From UBA285 sp049970695 (lineage in GTDB: Archaea > Thermoproteota > Thermoprotei_A > Sulfolobales > Desulfurococcaceae), in the NCBI GenBank assembly GCA_049970695.1, contig JBMFML010000005.1:17062-81061 (forward strand): a DNA stretch of 64,000 bases, in the 5' to 3' direction. The notes beneath the pieces are model-generated. The model was not told the DNA's origin. It did not search any database and worked only from the letters and a program-made list of their open reading frames with translations. Within the stretch, counting starts at the first letter, position 1. Each line of letters begins with the position of its first letter. The position numbers and the translations under genes were made by a program. Below are positions 25,949 to 34,795 of the stretch, in pieces.

Positions 25949-26387
25949 GCTAACTACCTGAGTTCAAGGCCACACTTCTTCGTCAACAGCCATGGGCTTA
26001 GTCAAGTATAGGCTCTGGGCAGGGCCCAGTAAAGCTCAGAGGCCTTAAATAGCGCGGTGTGGGGGCCTGAGTGCTCATGTACGGCCATCCCCAGCAACGT
26101 GTCTTACAGCAAGGTAAAAGCCGAAGTAGCCGGGCTCGGCCTGCTTCAACGGAGCATGTAAGCCCAATTAGACCAGCCTTGCTGGCAGGGGATTCTCAGT
26201 AGTGGTCTCGCCTCTCAGTGTTTTGCGTGCCGGATTTAAATGGCCTTCACCAACATTACTCTTGCTACACACTTACCAGATATCACCCAGTTACTGGGGT
26301 TACTATCGTACTCGCTCTTCACGTGCCCTAATGCGGTGGCGCAATTTAAGCGTTTACGGAATGTAAGTTTGTGAGAGAGGCGGTTGC
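25949..26387. other. 439-bp intergenic region with TATA-like elements
   Basis: I see no convincing gene. A CCTTAAATA element at about 26044-26052 sits 25 bp before GTGCTCATG (26071), so a short leaderless ORF or small RNA may start there; a 29-codon frame (TAIPSNVSYSKVKAEVAGLG) looks mildly protein-like but has no good start. A second element, CAATTTAAGCG near 26341-26351, is the likely promoter of the radical SAM gene at 26388. Confidence 0.4.
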
Positions 26388-27338
26388 TTGCCGCGGTTCA
26401 CGTTTGGGCCCGTTCGTTCGAGAAGGCTGGGAATAAGCCTTGGAGTAAACAACGTCCCGTACAAAACCTGCACCTATTCGTGCATATACTGCCAGCTGGG
26501 GAGAACCACTAACCTCACTATAGAGAGGAGGGAGTTTTACAAGTGGGAGGAAGTAGTGGAGAGCGTCGTTAGAAGCGTCGAGGAGCTTGAAAGCAGAATT
26601 GACTACGTAACGTTTGTCCCGGATGGAGAGCCCCTCCTTGACAAGAACATAGGCTTAGAGATAGAAGCGATAAAGAAGAAAACCGGCATCCCGGTAGCAG
26701 TGATTACGAATGCCTCTCTGCTCTTCATGGACGAGTGCAGAAGGGATGTTGCAGAAGCCAATGTAGTGTCGCTGAAGCTGGATGCCGTCAGCGAGGAGGT
26801 GTGGAAGAAGGTGAACAGGCCCCATCCTAAGTTGAAGCTAGGCGAAATACTTAGCGGAGTCGTCGAGTTCTCGAAAGAGTACAGGGGGAGGCTCATAACG
26901 GAGACCGTGCTCGTAAAGGGGTTTAACGATGAAAGGAGGGAACTCGAGAAAATAGCGTCCTTCTTACGAGTACTGAGCCCTTACAAGGCCTACATTTCCA
27001 TTCCAATAAGGCCCCCCGCCGAAACCTACGCCACGCCCCCCGAACCCGAGAAGCTCGTCGAAGCCTACGAAGCCTTCAGACAGAAGCTCGGAGAAGAGAG
27101 AGTAGAGCTTCTCAACCTGCCCGAGCCTCCGCCCCCTCCAACTCGTGGAGACCCCAAATCGTGGCTGCTCTCCGTGACCTCGGTACACCCATTGAGGCTC
27201 GAATACGCCTTGAGCTCTCTTAGACACGTTTCAGAGGATCCCGAGAGGCTAATAGCCGAGCTAGAAGCTGAGGGGCAGGTAAGAATTGTCGAGTACTTAG
27301 GTAGGAGGTTCGTTATCAGGTGGTTTCGGAGAGCGTGA
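26388..27338 (+). CDS. Radical SAM Fe-S oxidoreductase (COG0731-like)
   Basis: This 316-residue protein opens with FTFGPVRSRRLGISLGVNN and the cluster motif CTYSCIYCQLG (C-x3-C-x2-C), typical of COG0731-type radical SAM proteins related to the wyosine-base enzyme TYW1 but lacking its extra features. EPLLDKNIG and a SAM-binding strand follow. The last 70 residues look like a winged helix (HPLRLEYALSSLRHVSEDPE). The TTG start at 26388 is preceded by GAGGCGGT. The substrate is unknown. It converges with the MoaD-like gene. Confidence 0.85.
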   Translation: MPRFTFGPVRSRRLGISLGVNNVPYKTCTYSCIYCQLGRTTNLTIERREFYKWEEVVESVVRSVEELESRIDYVTFVPDGEPLLDKNIGLEIEAIKKKTGIPVAVITNASLLFMDECRRDVAEANVVSLKLDAVSEEVWKKVNRPHPKLKLGEILSGVVEFSKEYRGRLITETVLVKGFNDERRELEKIASFLRVLSPYKAYISIPIRPPAETYATPPEPEKLVEAYEAFRQKLGEERVELLNLPEPPPPPTRGDPKSWLLSVTSVHPLRLEYALSSLRHVSEDPERLIAELEAEGQVRIVEYLGRRFVIRWFRRA

Positions 27339-27367
27339 GAGGCGCGGCTGTAGGTGAAGCAGCCCGC

Positions 27368-27616
27368 CTAGAATCTTTGAGCAGGCCCACAGCCGCCTCT
27401 CAGTAGCCTGACGACCCTTAGCTCCGCGTCTCTGCACAGGCTGGTAGACTGGCTCAGCACCGTGTTCCCCTCTATTACTGCGAGGGCTTCGAGGTCTGCT
27501 GCCACACCGCACTCCTTGGTGAGCTTTTCTGCGACTTCGGCAACGCTCACGCAGTTCTCTACTTCGAAGCATTGCCTGCAACGGGGGTGTAGGAGCTCTG
27601 CGCAAATCCGCGGCAC
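27368..27616 (-). CDS. MoaD/ThiS-like ubiquitin-fold protein in AOR operon
   Basis: This 82-residue protein has the beta-grasp pattern: VENCVSVAEVAEKLTKECG, LEALAVIEGNTV and a final strand ending LLRGG. Sulfur carriers such as MoaD end at Gly-Gly; here CGPAQRF follows, so processing would be needed before thiocarboxylation. The Cys content (C-x2-C and others) is unusual. The GTG start at 27616 lies right after the AOR stop, with GGCGG upstream, so it is the last gene of the ferredoxin-AOR operon. A link to tungstopterin synthesis fits, since AOR carries that cofactor. Confidence 0.72.
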   Translation of the reverse strand: MPRICAELLHPRCRQCFEVENCVSVAEVAEKLTKECGVAADLEALAVIEGNTVLSQSTSLCRDAELRVVRLLRGGCGPAQRF

Positions 27617-27617
27617 G

Positions 27618-29471
27618 CTAGCCGCCCCCGCGTACCTGCTCCCTCACTAGCTCGAGGAGGCCCACGAACTCTCCGAGGCCCAGCTTCTCCAGGGTTTCTG
27701 GTAGGGGTATTCCCCTCTCGTCCCAGCCGAGCTCGGCGTAGTACTCCCTCAGGGCTTTCTTGACCTCCTCTCTCTTGGCACTCCTGCCCTTGTAGGGCCC
27801 TGTGGGGAGAGGCTCGTAGAACCTCTCCGGGTTGTCGTCGTGGAGCTCTGGGATCCACTTGACGTCGGGGCCTCCGAGGAGTAGCAGCATTCTCTGGAGC
27901 GTCAGCGTTCTCGTGCCAGCCTCGTAGAGGCCTTCAACGCCCTTGTCCCAGCCCGCCACGACCTTCATGAAATCGGCGAGTACCTGCTCTCCGAGGTCGA
28001 GGAACCAGCAAATGACTGCGCTGTCCAGCACGGCTATCCACGCTTCGGACTCCATGGACTTTGCTGGAAGCCCGGCAACGCTTGTGTGGTCCCCTCCCTG
28101 GACAGAGCCCGCGTAGGCTATGGGCTGCGGGTAGTCTTTGCCGCTCCTAATGCCGTGGGCGCCTACTGCAACGCCCTTGACGTGGACGGCGTACTTGAGG
28201 ACGTCCACGCCCTTTAGTTCGGATATCTTCTTCGCCGCTCTGTAAGTCCCTTCAGCTAGTATCGAGCCCATCCCCCTCCTGTACGCTATGTCGTAGAGGA
28301 GCCTCTCTGCGGCGTCGGCATCGCCCCACTTGAGCTCGTATCCCACGTCGCTCCTTGTCAGCACTCCGCGCTCGTAGAGCTCTATTGCAAGGCCGACCAC
28401 GTTGCCAGTTTGTATGCCGCAGAGGCCGAGCTCGTCTGCGACAGCAGAGAGCCTCGCAACTTCCTCGGGCTCAAACACTCCCAGGTTTGCGCCGAGGTAC
28501 GCGGCCATTTCGTAGTCGGGGCCGTCAGTGACGTACGCGCGCCCCCTCTTCCTCGCAGCGCTCAGCTTCATGCAGGCAACTGGGCAGCCGTAGTCGCTCC
28601 ACGGGTTTTTAACCCAGGCGCGCTGTTCAAAGCCGCTTGGCGAGAACTCGCGCCTGTCGTGCCACTCCTCCTGCCAGTTCCTAATGGGTATGCTGCTCGT
28701 GTAGTAGCCGCAGTGCCAGTTCCCGGAAGTCGTCCCCCACTGCCTAAACCTTTTCAGCCTCTCAACGAGCGTGGAGACTGCCCTCTCCCACAGCAAGCGG
28801 TACTCTTCTGGGTTTGCAGGCGGCGGCAGGGGCTTCCAGCCCTTGACCAGCACTGCTTTGAGCTTCTTGGAGCCCATAACCGCTCCGTAGCCGCCGTAGC
28901 CCGACGCGTGGGTGAGCCTCGACATCACTACTGCAGTCCTCACGGCGTTCTCGCCGGCCGGGCCCACGTATATCGCCGCCGGCGGCCTGTCCAGCCCGTG
29001 CTCCTTCCTGGAGAGCTCTGCGAGCTTCTCCAAGAGCTTCAGCCCGCCAAGCCCCCAGAGCTCCTTGGCATCTCTCAGCTCCACCTTCTCGTCTTCCACG
29101 TAGAGGTAGACTGGCTTCTCGCTGGCCCCCCTTACCACTATGGCGTCGTAGCCCGCCGCCTTCAGCTCTACTGCGACGTCGCTGGAGACCCCCGAGCCGA
29201 GGACTCCGCCGGACTGGGGCGACTTGCCGGAGACGATCATCTTAATGCCGGGGTAGTAGCCGGTTAAGGGCCCCGTTGCAATTATCAGCGGGTTCTCCGG
29301 CGAGAGCGGGTCCAGGCTGCTCCAGCGCTCTCCGTAGTGCTTGGCGAGGTAGTACGCGGCGAAGCCGCGCCCGCCGAGGAACATCTCGTAGATTCTCGGC
29401 TCGACCTCCACGACTCTGTGCCTGCCGCTAGACAAGTCTACTTCGAGGATCCTGCCGCAGACGCCCCTCAC
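27618..29471 (-). CDS. aor: Aldehyde:ferredoxin oxidoreductase (tungsten enzyme)
   Basis: AOR oxidises aldehydes to acids and reduces ferredoxin, using a tungsten-bispterin and a [4Fe-4S] cluster. Pterin-binding segments TGPLTGYYPGIKMIVSGKSP and GGYGAVMGSKKLKA are clear. The cluster motif, C-x2-C-x3-C in family members, reads DYGCPVAC: the first Cys is Asp. The distant fourth Cys appears in AVICWFLDLGEQ. At 617 residues the length is normal. GTG 29471 overlaps the stop of the ferredoxin-like gene by 4 bp, with GGTGG upstream. The enzyme fits amino-acid fermentation. Confidence 0.95.
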   Translation of the reverse strand: MRGVCGRILEVDLSSGRHRVVEVEPRIYEMFLGGRGFAAYYLAKHYGERWSSLDPLSPENPLIIATGPLTGYYPGIKMIVSGKSPQSGGVLGSGVSSDVAVELKAAGYDAIVVRGASEKPVYLYVEDEKVELRDAKELWGLGGLKLLEKLAELSRKEHGLDRPPAAIYVGPAGENAVRTAVVMSRLTHASGYGGYGAVMGSKKLKAVLVKGWKPLPPPANPEEYRLLWERAVSTLVERLKRFRQWGTTSGNWHCGYYTSSIPIRNWQEEWHDRREFSPSGFEQRAWVKNPWSDYGCPVACMKLSAARKRGRAYVTDGPDYEMAAYLGANLGVFEPEEVARLSAVADELGLCGIQTGNVVGLAIELYERGVLTRSDVGYELKWGDADAAERLLYDIAYRRGMGSILAEGTYRAAKKISELKGVDVLKYAVHVKGVAVGAHGIRSGKDYPQPIAYAGSVQGGDHTSVAGLPAKSMESEAWIAVLDSAVICWFLDLGEQVLADFMKVVAGWDKGVEGLYEAGTRTLTLQRMLLLLGGPDVKWIPELHDDNPERFYEPLPTGPYKGRSAKREEVKKALREYYAELGWDERGIPLPETLEKLGLGEFVGLLELVREQVRGGG

Positions 29472-29995
29472 TTCCCGCCACCCAGCACTAACCGCTCAAA
29501 TACGTGCTTCGAGACCTCGTAGGGGTCTCTGAGAAACGTCTTTGCCAAGTTGCCCTCCGGCTTTGACACGAGCATGAGGGCGTTGAAGCCGGCCTTCGCA
29601 CAAGCCTTCACGCACTCGGGATCTCCGCCGCACAGGTCGCACACCAAGACGTAGCTCTTGCCCGGCACGACCTTCGGTATTTCGAGAGGGCATGCAGCCC
29701 TGCAAGCCCCGCAGAGAGTGCACTTAGAGGGCTCTACGAGCACTGCTCCGGTCTTCTCGTCAACGCTCATCGCCCCGTAGGGGCAGCTCGACACGCAGGG
29801 GTAGTCATCGCACTGAACGCAGAGAACAGGCACGGGAGCCCCTGGGTAGGGCTCGTAAACGGTTATTCTCGAGGCAGAGGGCCACACAACGCCCTCGTGC
29901 TTAAGTACGCAGGCAATTTCGCAGAGCCTGCAACCCGTGCACTTAAAGACGTCTACGAGAATCCAGGGCTTGTGCGGCGCGCCCAGCTCCACCAC
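29468..29995 (-). CDS. Polyferredoxin-like electron-transfer subunit of AOR
   Basis: This roughly 175-residue protein has multiple [4Fe-4S] motifs: CTGCRLCEIAC, CVQCDDYPCVSSC, CTLCGACRAAC and CDLCGGDPECVKAC, the pattern of HycB/DmsB-like proteins with four clusters. It probably takes electrons from AOR. The open frame extends to 30676, but that part lies antisense to the P-ATPase and is not coding; GTG 29995 (or 29992) is 7-10 nt after the transcript start expected from the TATA box at 30024. It is the first gene of the operon with AOR and the MoaD-like protein. Confidence 0.9.
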   Translation of the reverse strand: MVELGAPHKPWILVDVFKCTGCRLCEIACVLKHEGVVWPSASRITVYEPYPGAPVPVLCVQCDDYPCVSSCPYGAMSVDEKTGAVLVEPSKCTLCGACRAACPLEIPKVVPGKSYVLVCDLCGGDPECVKACAKAGFNALMLVSKPEGNLAKTFLRDPYEVSKHVFERLVLGGGK

Positions 29996-30023
29996 CTTTA
30001 CAATTGTGCTAAAGCGCCTCGGG

Positions 30024-30031
30024 TATAAATA
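30024..30031. promoter_or_regulatory. Symmetric TATA box shared by AOR operon and P-ATPase
   Basis: TATAAATA reads as a TATA box on both strands. It is the only good element between the divergent genes. For the minus strand it predicts a start about 7-10 nt before the ferredoxin-like gene; for the plus strand a leader of about 20 nt before TTG 30075. Confidence 0.55.
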
Positions 30032-30074
30032 CAGTTGGAGCCGTGAAGGTCTCACAGCGGGCTCGGTGCCTGGC

Positions 30075-32744
30075 TTGGAGGCCCGGGAAGCGGCCTGGCA
30101 CGCGCTCAGCGTAGAGGAGGTTCTCAAAAAGCTGTCAGTAGACCCTGCCAAGGGGCTGAGCAGCTCAGAAGCAGAAGAGAGGCTCAGGAAGTACGGGTTA
30201 AACGAGATACCGGTTAAGAAGAAGAGCCCAATTGTGCTGTTTGCAAGGCAGTTCGCGAACTTCCTAATCGGGATACTCCTAGCGGCAACGGCTATATCGG
30301 CGTTTCTCGGCGAAGTCGTAGACGCCATCGCGATATTCGTGGTAGTGCTGATTATGGGCGTTTTCGGCTTTGTCCAGGAGTACAGGGCCGAGAAGACCCT
30401 GGAGGCCCTCAAGAAGCTCGCGGCACCAAAGTGCAGGGTTGTTCGAGACGGGGTTGAAGCCGAGGTAGAGGCCTCTAGGCTCGTTCCAGGCGACGTAGTG
30501 CTCTTGAGAGAGGGCGATAGAGTTCCAGCGGACCTGAGGCTCGTTGAAGCGGAAAACCTCGAGGTAGACGAGTCTCCTCTGACTGGCGAGTCCACGCCGG
30601 TCTCGAAGCAGGCAGAAGTAGTGCTGAGGCCGGAGACCCCCGTTAGCGACAGGTCGAACATGGCCTTCATGGGCACCTACGTCGTCAGGGGGCGTGGAAG
30701 AGGCGTTGTTGTCGCAACCGGCCCGAGCACGGAGCTCGGCAAGATAGCAAGAGCCGTGGCAGAGGCGAAGGAAGAGAAGACGCCGCTCGAAGAAGAGCTG
30801 GACTACTTTGGGAGGAGAATTGGGCTCGTGGTCCTTGGCGTAGCTGGCCTGGTCTTCCTGACTTCTGTCTTGCTGGCCCGCGAGAGCCTACTGGATGCCT
30901 TCATGGTCTCGGTGGCCCTTGCAGTAGCAGCAGTGCCCGAGGGCCTTCCAGCTATTGCAACAGCCGTGCTCGCCATCGGCGCCTACAGAATGGCCAGGAA
31001 AAACGCCCTGGTCAAGAGGCTTGCAGCCGTCGAGGCGCTGGGCTCCGTGGACGTGATATGCGCGGACAAGACCGGGACCATAACCAAGGGCGAGATGACC
31101 GTCAAGGTCATTAAGCTCTTTGATGGAGAGTGCAGCGTCGGGGGCGTGGGCTACGAGCCCCGCGGCGAAGTGAAGTGCAGCAATAACGAGGACCTGAGAG
31201 ACCTCTACGAGATGCTGGCAGCCCACACAATCATAGATGCCAAGCTCGTGCACGAAGAGGGGCTGTGGCTAGTAAAGGGGTCTCCAACAGAGGGCGCTGC
31301 ACTGGTCCTCGCCTACAAGGCGCTAGGCCCGAGTGGCGTCGAAGAAGCCGCCAAAAAGCTCGAGCTCGTCAAGACCTACCCCTTTGACAGGTTCAGAAAG
31401 CGCAAGAGCACCGTTCACAGGGTGCCGGGGGGCTACCTCGTCGTGGCAACCGGGGCGCCCGAAATGCTGCTGTCGATTTCGAGCCACGTCAGGACAGCGG
31501 GCGGCGTGAAGCCGCTCTCTGATGAGGACAGGAGGAGAATTGAAGGAATAATCGAGGAGCTTGCTTCGAGCGGCTACAGGACCTTTGGCGTGGCCTACAG
31601 ACTGCTGAGAGACTTCAACCCGTCTGCCAAGCTAGAAGAAGTAGAGAGGGACCTGGTTTTCTACGCCGTGCTCGGCATAATAGACCCCCCGAGAGAGGGC
31701 GTTAGAGAGGCAATCGAGCTCGCGAAGAGGGCCGGCGTCAAGACCGTAATGATCACGGGCGACCACAAGCTGACGGCCATTGCCGTCGCGAGGATGATAG
31801 GCCTAGACGTCGACGGCGGAGTAGTCCTCGAGGGCAGGGACCTGGACTCCATGAGCGACGAGGAGCTCCTGGAAATAGTGGACAAGGTCGTGGTCTACGC
31901 GAGGGTCACGCCGGAGCACAAAGCGAGAATAGTGAGGCTGCTGAAGTCCAAGGGGTATAGAGTCGCAATGACGGGAGACGGCGTTAACGACGCGCCCGCT
32001 CTCAAGGAGGCTCACGTGGGCGTGGCGATGGGCATCAGAGGCACGGACGTTGCGAAGGAGGCTTCTCAGCTCGTGCTGCTGGACGACAACTACGTAACCA
32101 TAGTAGAGGCGATCAGGGAGGGGAGGGTTATATTTGAGAACTTGAAGAAGCCCATCAACTACCTCTTAACGTGCAACATAGGCGAGGTAATGGTGGTGTC
32201 GGGTGCAGAGCTGCTGGGAAAGCCCACGCCGCTCGAGCCGATACACCTCCTCTGGATAAACATAGTGACCGACTCAACACCGGCTGCCGCGCTTGGAGTA
32301 GAGCCGCCAGAGCCCGGAATCCTCGAGAGGCCCCCGAGGAGGCCTGGAGAGAGGTTTGTGACTACGAGGAAGCTGGCTTACTACGCCATAATGGGTTTTG
32401 TTCTCGCCGCGGCAGTCCTCTGGAACTACCTGCTGTATCTTGGTGCCTCGCTGGAACTAGCTAGGACGGCTGCCTTTACCTCAGTAGTCCTCTCGGAGTT
32501 CGGGAGGGCCCTTTCATCGCGGAGCGAGAGCATTCCGTTCTGGAAGCTCAAGCAGAACAAGTGGCTCGTGCTGGCACTAGCGTCTTCTCTAGGCCTCCAC
32601 ATGCTCGTGCTTTACACGCCGCTGAGGGCGGTCTTCCACACTACTCCCATAGACTCAATGGCGGTCTGGCTCACCATAGCAGTGACGCCACTAGCAATAC
32701 TGCTCGTAGATGAAGTAAGGAAGCTCTTGAAGATCAAGATCTAG
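30075..32744 (+). CDS. P-type ATPase, Ca2+-transporting (type II)
   Basis: This 889-residue cation pump resembles PMR1/SERCA. The N-terminus HALSVEEVLKKL...GLSSSEAEERLRKYG is typical. Further motifs are SPLTGESTPV (actuator), PEGLP in helix M4, the phosphorylated Asp in CADKTGTITKGEM, MITGDHKLTA, and TGDGVNDAPALKEAHVG. Ten membrane helices fit. TTG 30075 has GGTG 6 nt upstream; the longer frame to 29937 lies in the ferredoxin-like gene. It likely exports Ca2+ or Mn2+. Confidence 0.95.
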   Translation: MEAREAAWHALSVEEVLKKLSVDPAKGLSSSEAEERLRKYGLNEIPVKKKSPIVLFARQFANFLIGILLAATAISAFLGEVVDAIAIFVVVLIMGVFGFVQEYRAEKTLEALKKLAAPKCRVVRDGVEAEVEASRLVPGDVVLLREGDRVPADLRLVEAENLEVDESPLTGESTPVSKQAEVVLRPETPVSDRSNMAFMGTYVVRGRGRGVVVATGPSTELGKIARAVAEAKEEKTPLEEELDYFGRRIGLVVLGVAGLVFLTSVLLARESLLDAFMVSVALAVAAVPEGLPAIATAVLAIGAYRMARKNALVKRLAAVEALGSVDVICADKTGTITKGEMTVKVIKLFDGECSVGGVGYEPRGEVKCSNNEDLRDLYEMLAAHTIIDAKLVHEEGLWLVKGSPTEGAALVLAYKALGPSGVEEAAKKLELVKTYPFDRFRKRKSTVHRVPGGYLVVATGAPEMLLSISSHVRTAGGVKPLSDEDRRRIEGIIEELASSGYRTFGVAYRLLRDFNPSAKLEEVERDLVFYAVLGIIDPPREGVREAIELAKRAGVKTVMITGDHKLTAIAVARMIGLDVDGGVVLEGRDLDSMSDEELLEIVDKVVVYARVTPEHKARIVRLLKSKGYRVAMTGDGVNDAPALKEAHVGVAMGIRGTDVAKEASQLVLLDDNYVTIVEAIREGRVIFENLKKPINYLLTCNIGEVMVVSGAELLGKPTPLEPIHLLWINIVTDSTPAAALGVEPPEPGILERPPRRPGERFVTTRKLAYYAIMGFVLAAAVLWNYLLYLGASLELARTAAFTSVVLSEFGRALSSRSESIPFWKLKQNKWLVLALASSLGLHMLVLYTPLRAVFHTTPIDSMAVWLTIAVTPLAILLVDEVRKLLKIKI

Positions 32745-32810
32745 CGTGAAGGGTGTGGCCCGGCGTTTTTATACCCCGGTCCCCACTAGTACCCTCGTGG
32801 TGGTTGTCTA

Positions 32811-33713
32811 TTGTCAGAGAGTCACGCATACGTTATTCAGGCCCCAGCCGCAGTCCTGAAGATAACTCTCGTTGAAGTGGACAAGCTCTACATACACGAG
32901 GAGATCATACCCAGGATACTCTCCTGGCTCGCCGAGAAAATAGTGAAAGACGGCGTCTTCAAAGACCCAATAATCGTGGATGAAAAGACTCTCGTAGTCC
33001 TCGATGGAATGCACAGGGTAGCAGCCGCAAAGGAGCTCGGCTTCAAGTACATACCCGTCTGCCTCGTTGACTACGACAACCCCAACATAGGCCTCTACGC
33101 CTGGAGCAGGGTAGTGAGGGTAAAGGAGGCGGCGAGAGCAGCCTACAAAGACCCCGATAGCGCCGAAAGAGCCATTAGAGACTCCCTCTCTCTACTCGGC
33201 TACAGGCTTGTGAGAGTAGCGAGCCTAGAAGCAGGGAGAGAGGCGCTGGCCAGGAGGGAGCTATCGGCACTACTGGTCTTTCCAAGCGGCTTTCTCGGCG
33301 CGAAGGCCGCTACCAGGGATATCAAGCTAATATACGATGGCATCAAGAGAGTAGAGCAGGTCCTCGAAAACAGGGGCTTTGAAGTAGGTTACTACACTGA
33401 GAGCGACGCCGTGGACCTCGTCTCCAAGGGAGAGGCCGTTGCCGCGCTAATACCCCCGACAATAACGAAGGACGAAGTGAGGTCAGTGGCGCTGAGGGGA
33501 GAGGTGTTCATCCACAAGGCCACGAGGCACGTCATACCGGCCAGGCCGCTTGGAATAGACGTGCCCCTCGACTGGCTGACTGGGCGCTACAGCCTCGAAG
33601 AAGCCAGGAAAATGCTAGTAGACCACCTGTTCAGGAGGAAAATCAAGAGGCTTCCACCAGGCACGGTGCTAGACAGGAGGTACGAAGAAGAGCTCTACGT
33701 GTTTGAGTCCTAG
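32811..33713 (+). CDS. ParB/sulfiredoxin-fold protein, possible serine kinase (SerK-like)
   Basis: The N-terminal 110 residues carry the ParB/Srx fold with EKTLVVLDGMHRVAAAKELGFKYIPV. In archaea this fold includes SerK, which phosphorylates free L-serine for cysteine synthesis, as well as unknown proteins. The C-terminal 180 residues are alpha/beta and are not seen in true ParB partition proteins. A serine kinase would fit the serine/glycine genes in this window, but this is inference. TTG 32811 has GGTGG 7 nt upstream and a TTTTTATACC box near 32766. Confidence 0.7.
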   Translation: MSESHAYVIQAPAAVLKITLVEVDKLYIHEEIIPRILSWLAEKIVKDGVFKDPIIVDEKTLVVLDGMHRVAAAKELGFKYIPVCLVDYDNPNIGLYAWSRVVRVKEAARAAYKDPDSAERAIRDSLSLLGYRLVRVASLEAGREALARRELSALLVFPSGFLGAKAATRDIKLIYDGIKRVEQVLENRGFEVGYYTESDAVDLVSKGEAVAALIPPTITKDEVRSVALRGEVFIHKATRHVIPARPLGIDVPLDWLTGRYSLEEARKMLVDHLFRRKIKRLPPGTVLDRRYEEELYVFES

Positions 33714-33859
33714 TCCTCCTAGACTAAAGCAACAGGCCTTAGACTAGTCTGCGCGTTCGCCACCCCTCTTTTCATCGTACTTTGCGGAGAGACCCGTTCG
33801 TGCGCGGCGCTGGCCCCACTTATTACCTCCAAGCAGCAACGAGTTAGTGGTGCGCGGAC

Positions 33860-34783
33860 TTGAAGGTCGTGGTCGTGCCAGAGAGCAGGGTTTTCTACGC
33901 GTTTGATCCTTCTCTAGAGCCAGCAGCTTTTGCTAAGCCAGGCGACTTGGTGGTATTCCACACGCTCGACGCCCTCGGGGGGCAGGTCAAGAGCGAAGAA
34001 GACCTCGTAACGGCAGTAGACTTCTCCCGTGTAAACCCGGCAACGGGGCCTCTCTACGTTGAGGGCGCCGAGCCCGGCGACGCCTTAGTTGTCAAGCTCC
34101 TCTCTATCGAGACTTCTGAGCAGGGCTTCGTAGTCACGGCTCCAGGCGCGGGCGCGCTCCCCGACTTGGTGAAGAAGGCGAGGACCAGGCGGTGCACAGT
34201 CCGCGAGGGCTTCGTGGAGTTCCTCGGCTACAGGCTGCCGGCTTGGAAAATGGTGGGGGTTATTGGAGTTGCAACCAGCGAGAAGGCGCCTACTGGCGTG
34301 CCAGGCAGGCACGGAGGCAACCTCGACACAAAGTTCGTGACAGAAGGCGCCACTGTATACCTCCCAGTAGAGCACCCGGGCGCGCTGCTCGGCGTCGGGG
34401 ACCTACACGCCTTAATGGCGCACGGAGAGGTCTGCGTAGCCGCCTGCGAGGTCTCCGGCAGGGTTACGGCCCTAGTAGACGTGGCCCGGGGCCTCGCGCC
34501 AGCCTGGCCTCTCGTGGACTACGGAGACTCCCTCTACGTGCTCGTCTCCAGCGAAGACGTTAGCGGGGCCATTAGAGGCGCTGTTGAGGCCTCCGTGGAA
34601 GCCCTCTCGAGAGCCCTCGGCCTCGAGTGGCACGACGCCTACATGCTCGCCAGCCTGGCAGTAGATATTGGGGTGAGCCAGCTAGTAGACCCCAGGAAGA
34701 CTGCGTGGGCTAGGATACCCAAGCAGCTCGCACCACCGAGCAGGGTGCTGAGAGCACTTGCAGAACTCAGGAACAGCTTGTAG
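33860..34783 (+). CDS. Acetamidase/formamidase family protein
   Basis: This 307-residue FmdA/AmdA-type amidase hydrolyses formamide or short amides to ammonia and acid. Features are AVDFSRVNPATGPLYVEGAEPGD, GRHGGNLDTKFVTEGATVYLPV and GVGDLHALMAHGEV, all characteristic. The TTG start at 33860 is preceded by GGTGCGCGGAC. It is followed 12 bp later by a nuclease-like gene on the same strand. The physiological substrate is unknown. Confidence 0.92.
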   Translation: MKVVVVPESRVFYAFDPSLEPAAFAKPGDLVVFHTLDALGGQVKSEEDLVTAVDFSRVNPATGPLYVEGAEPGDALVVKLLSIETSEQGFVVTAPGAGALPDLVKKARTRRCTVREGFVEFLGYRLPAWKMVGVIGVATSEKAPTGVPGRHGGNLDTKFVTEGATVYLPVEHPGALLGVGDLHALMAHGEVCVAACEVSGRVTALVDVARGLAPAWPLVDYGDSLYVLVSSEDVSGAIRGAVEASVEALSRALGLEWHDAYMLASLAVDIGVSQLVDPRKTAWARIPKQLAPPSRVLRALAELRNSL

Positions 34784-34795
34784 GGCGCAGGAGCT

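Noticed and set aside
26071..26199. Leaderless small ORF after CCTTAAATA
   Set aside because: The in-frame codons from GTG 26071 read as low-quality Gln/Arg/Pro sequence, and the better-looking frame lacks a start.
28410..29267. 285-codon open frame antisense to AOR
   Set aside because: It lies fully inside the well-supported AOR gene and reads as Arg/Pro/Val-rich low complexity, a usual effect of GC-rich codon bias.
29996..30676. N-terminal extension of the ferredoxin-like frame on the minus strand
   Set aside because: It is Ser/Thr-rich shadow sequence antisense to the P-type ATPase; the TATA box at 30024 lies inside it.
32811..33713. Chromosome-partitioning ParB
   Set aside because: There is no DNA-binding HTH domain and no ParA neighbour; the C-terminal part differs from partition proteins.
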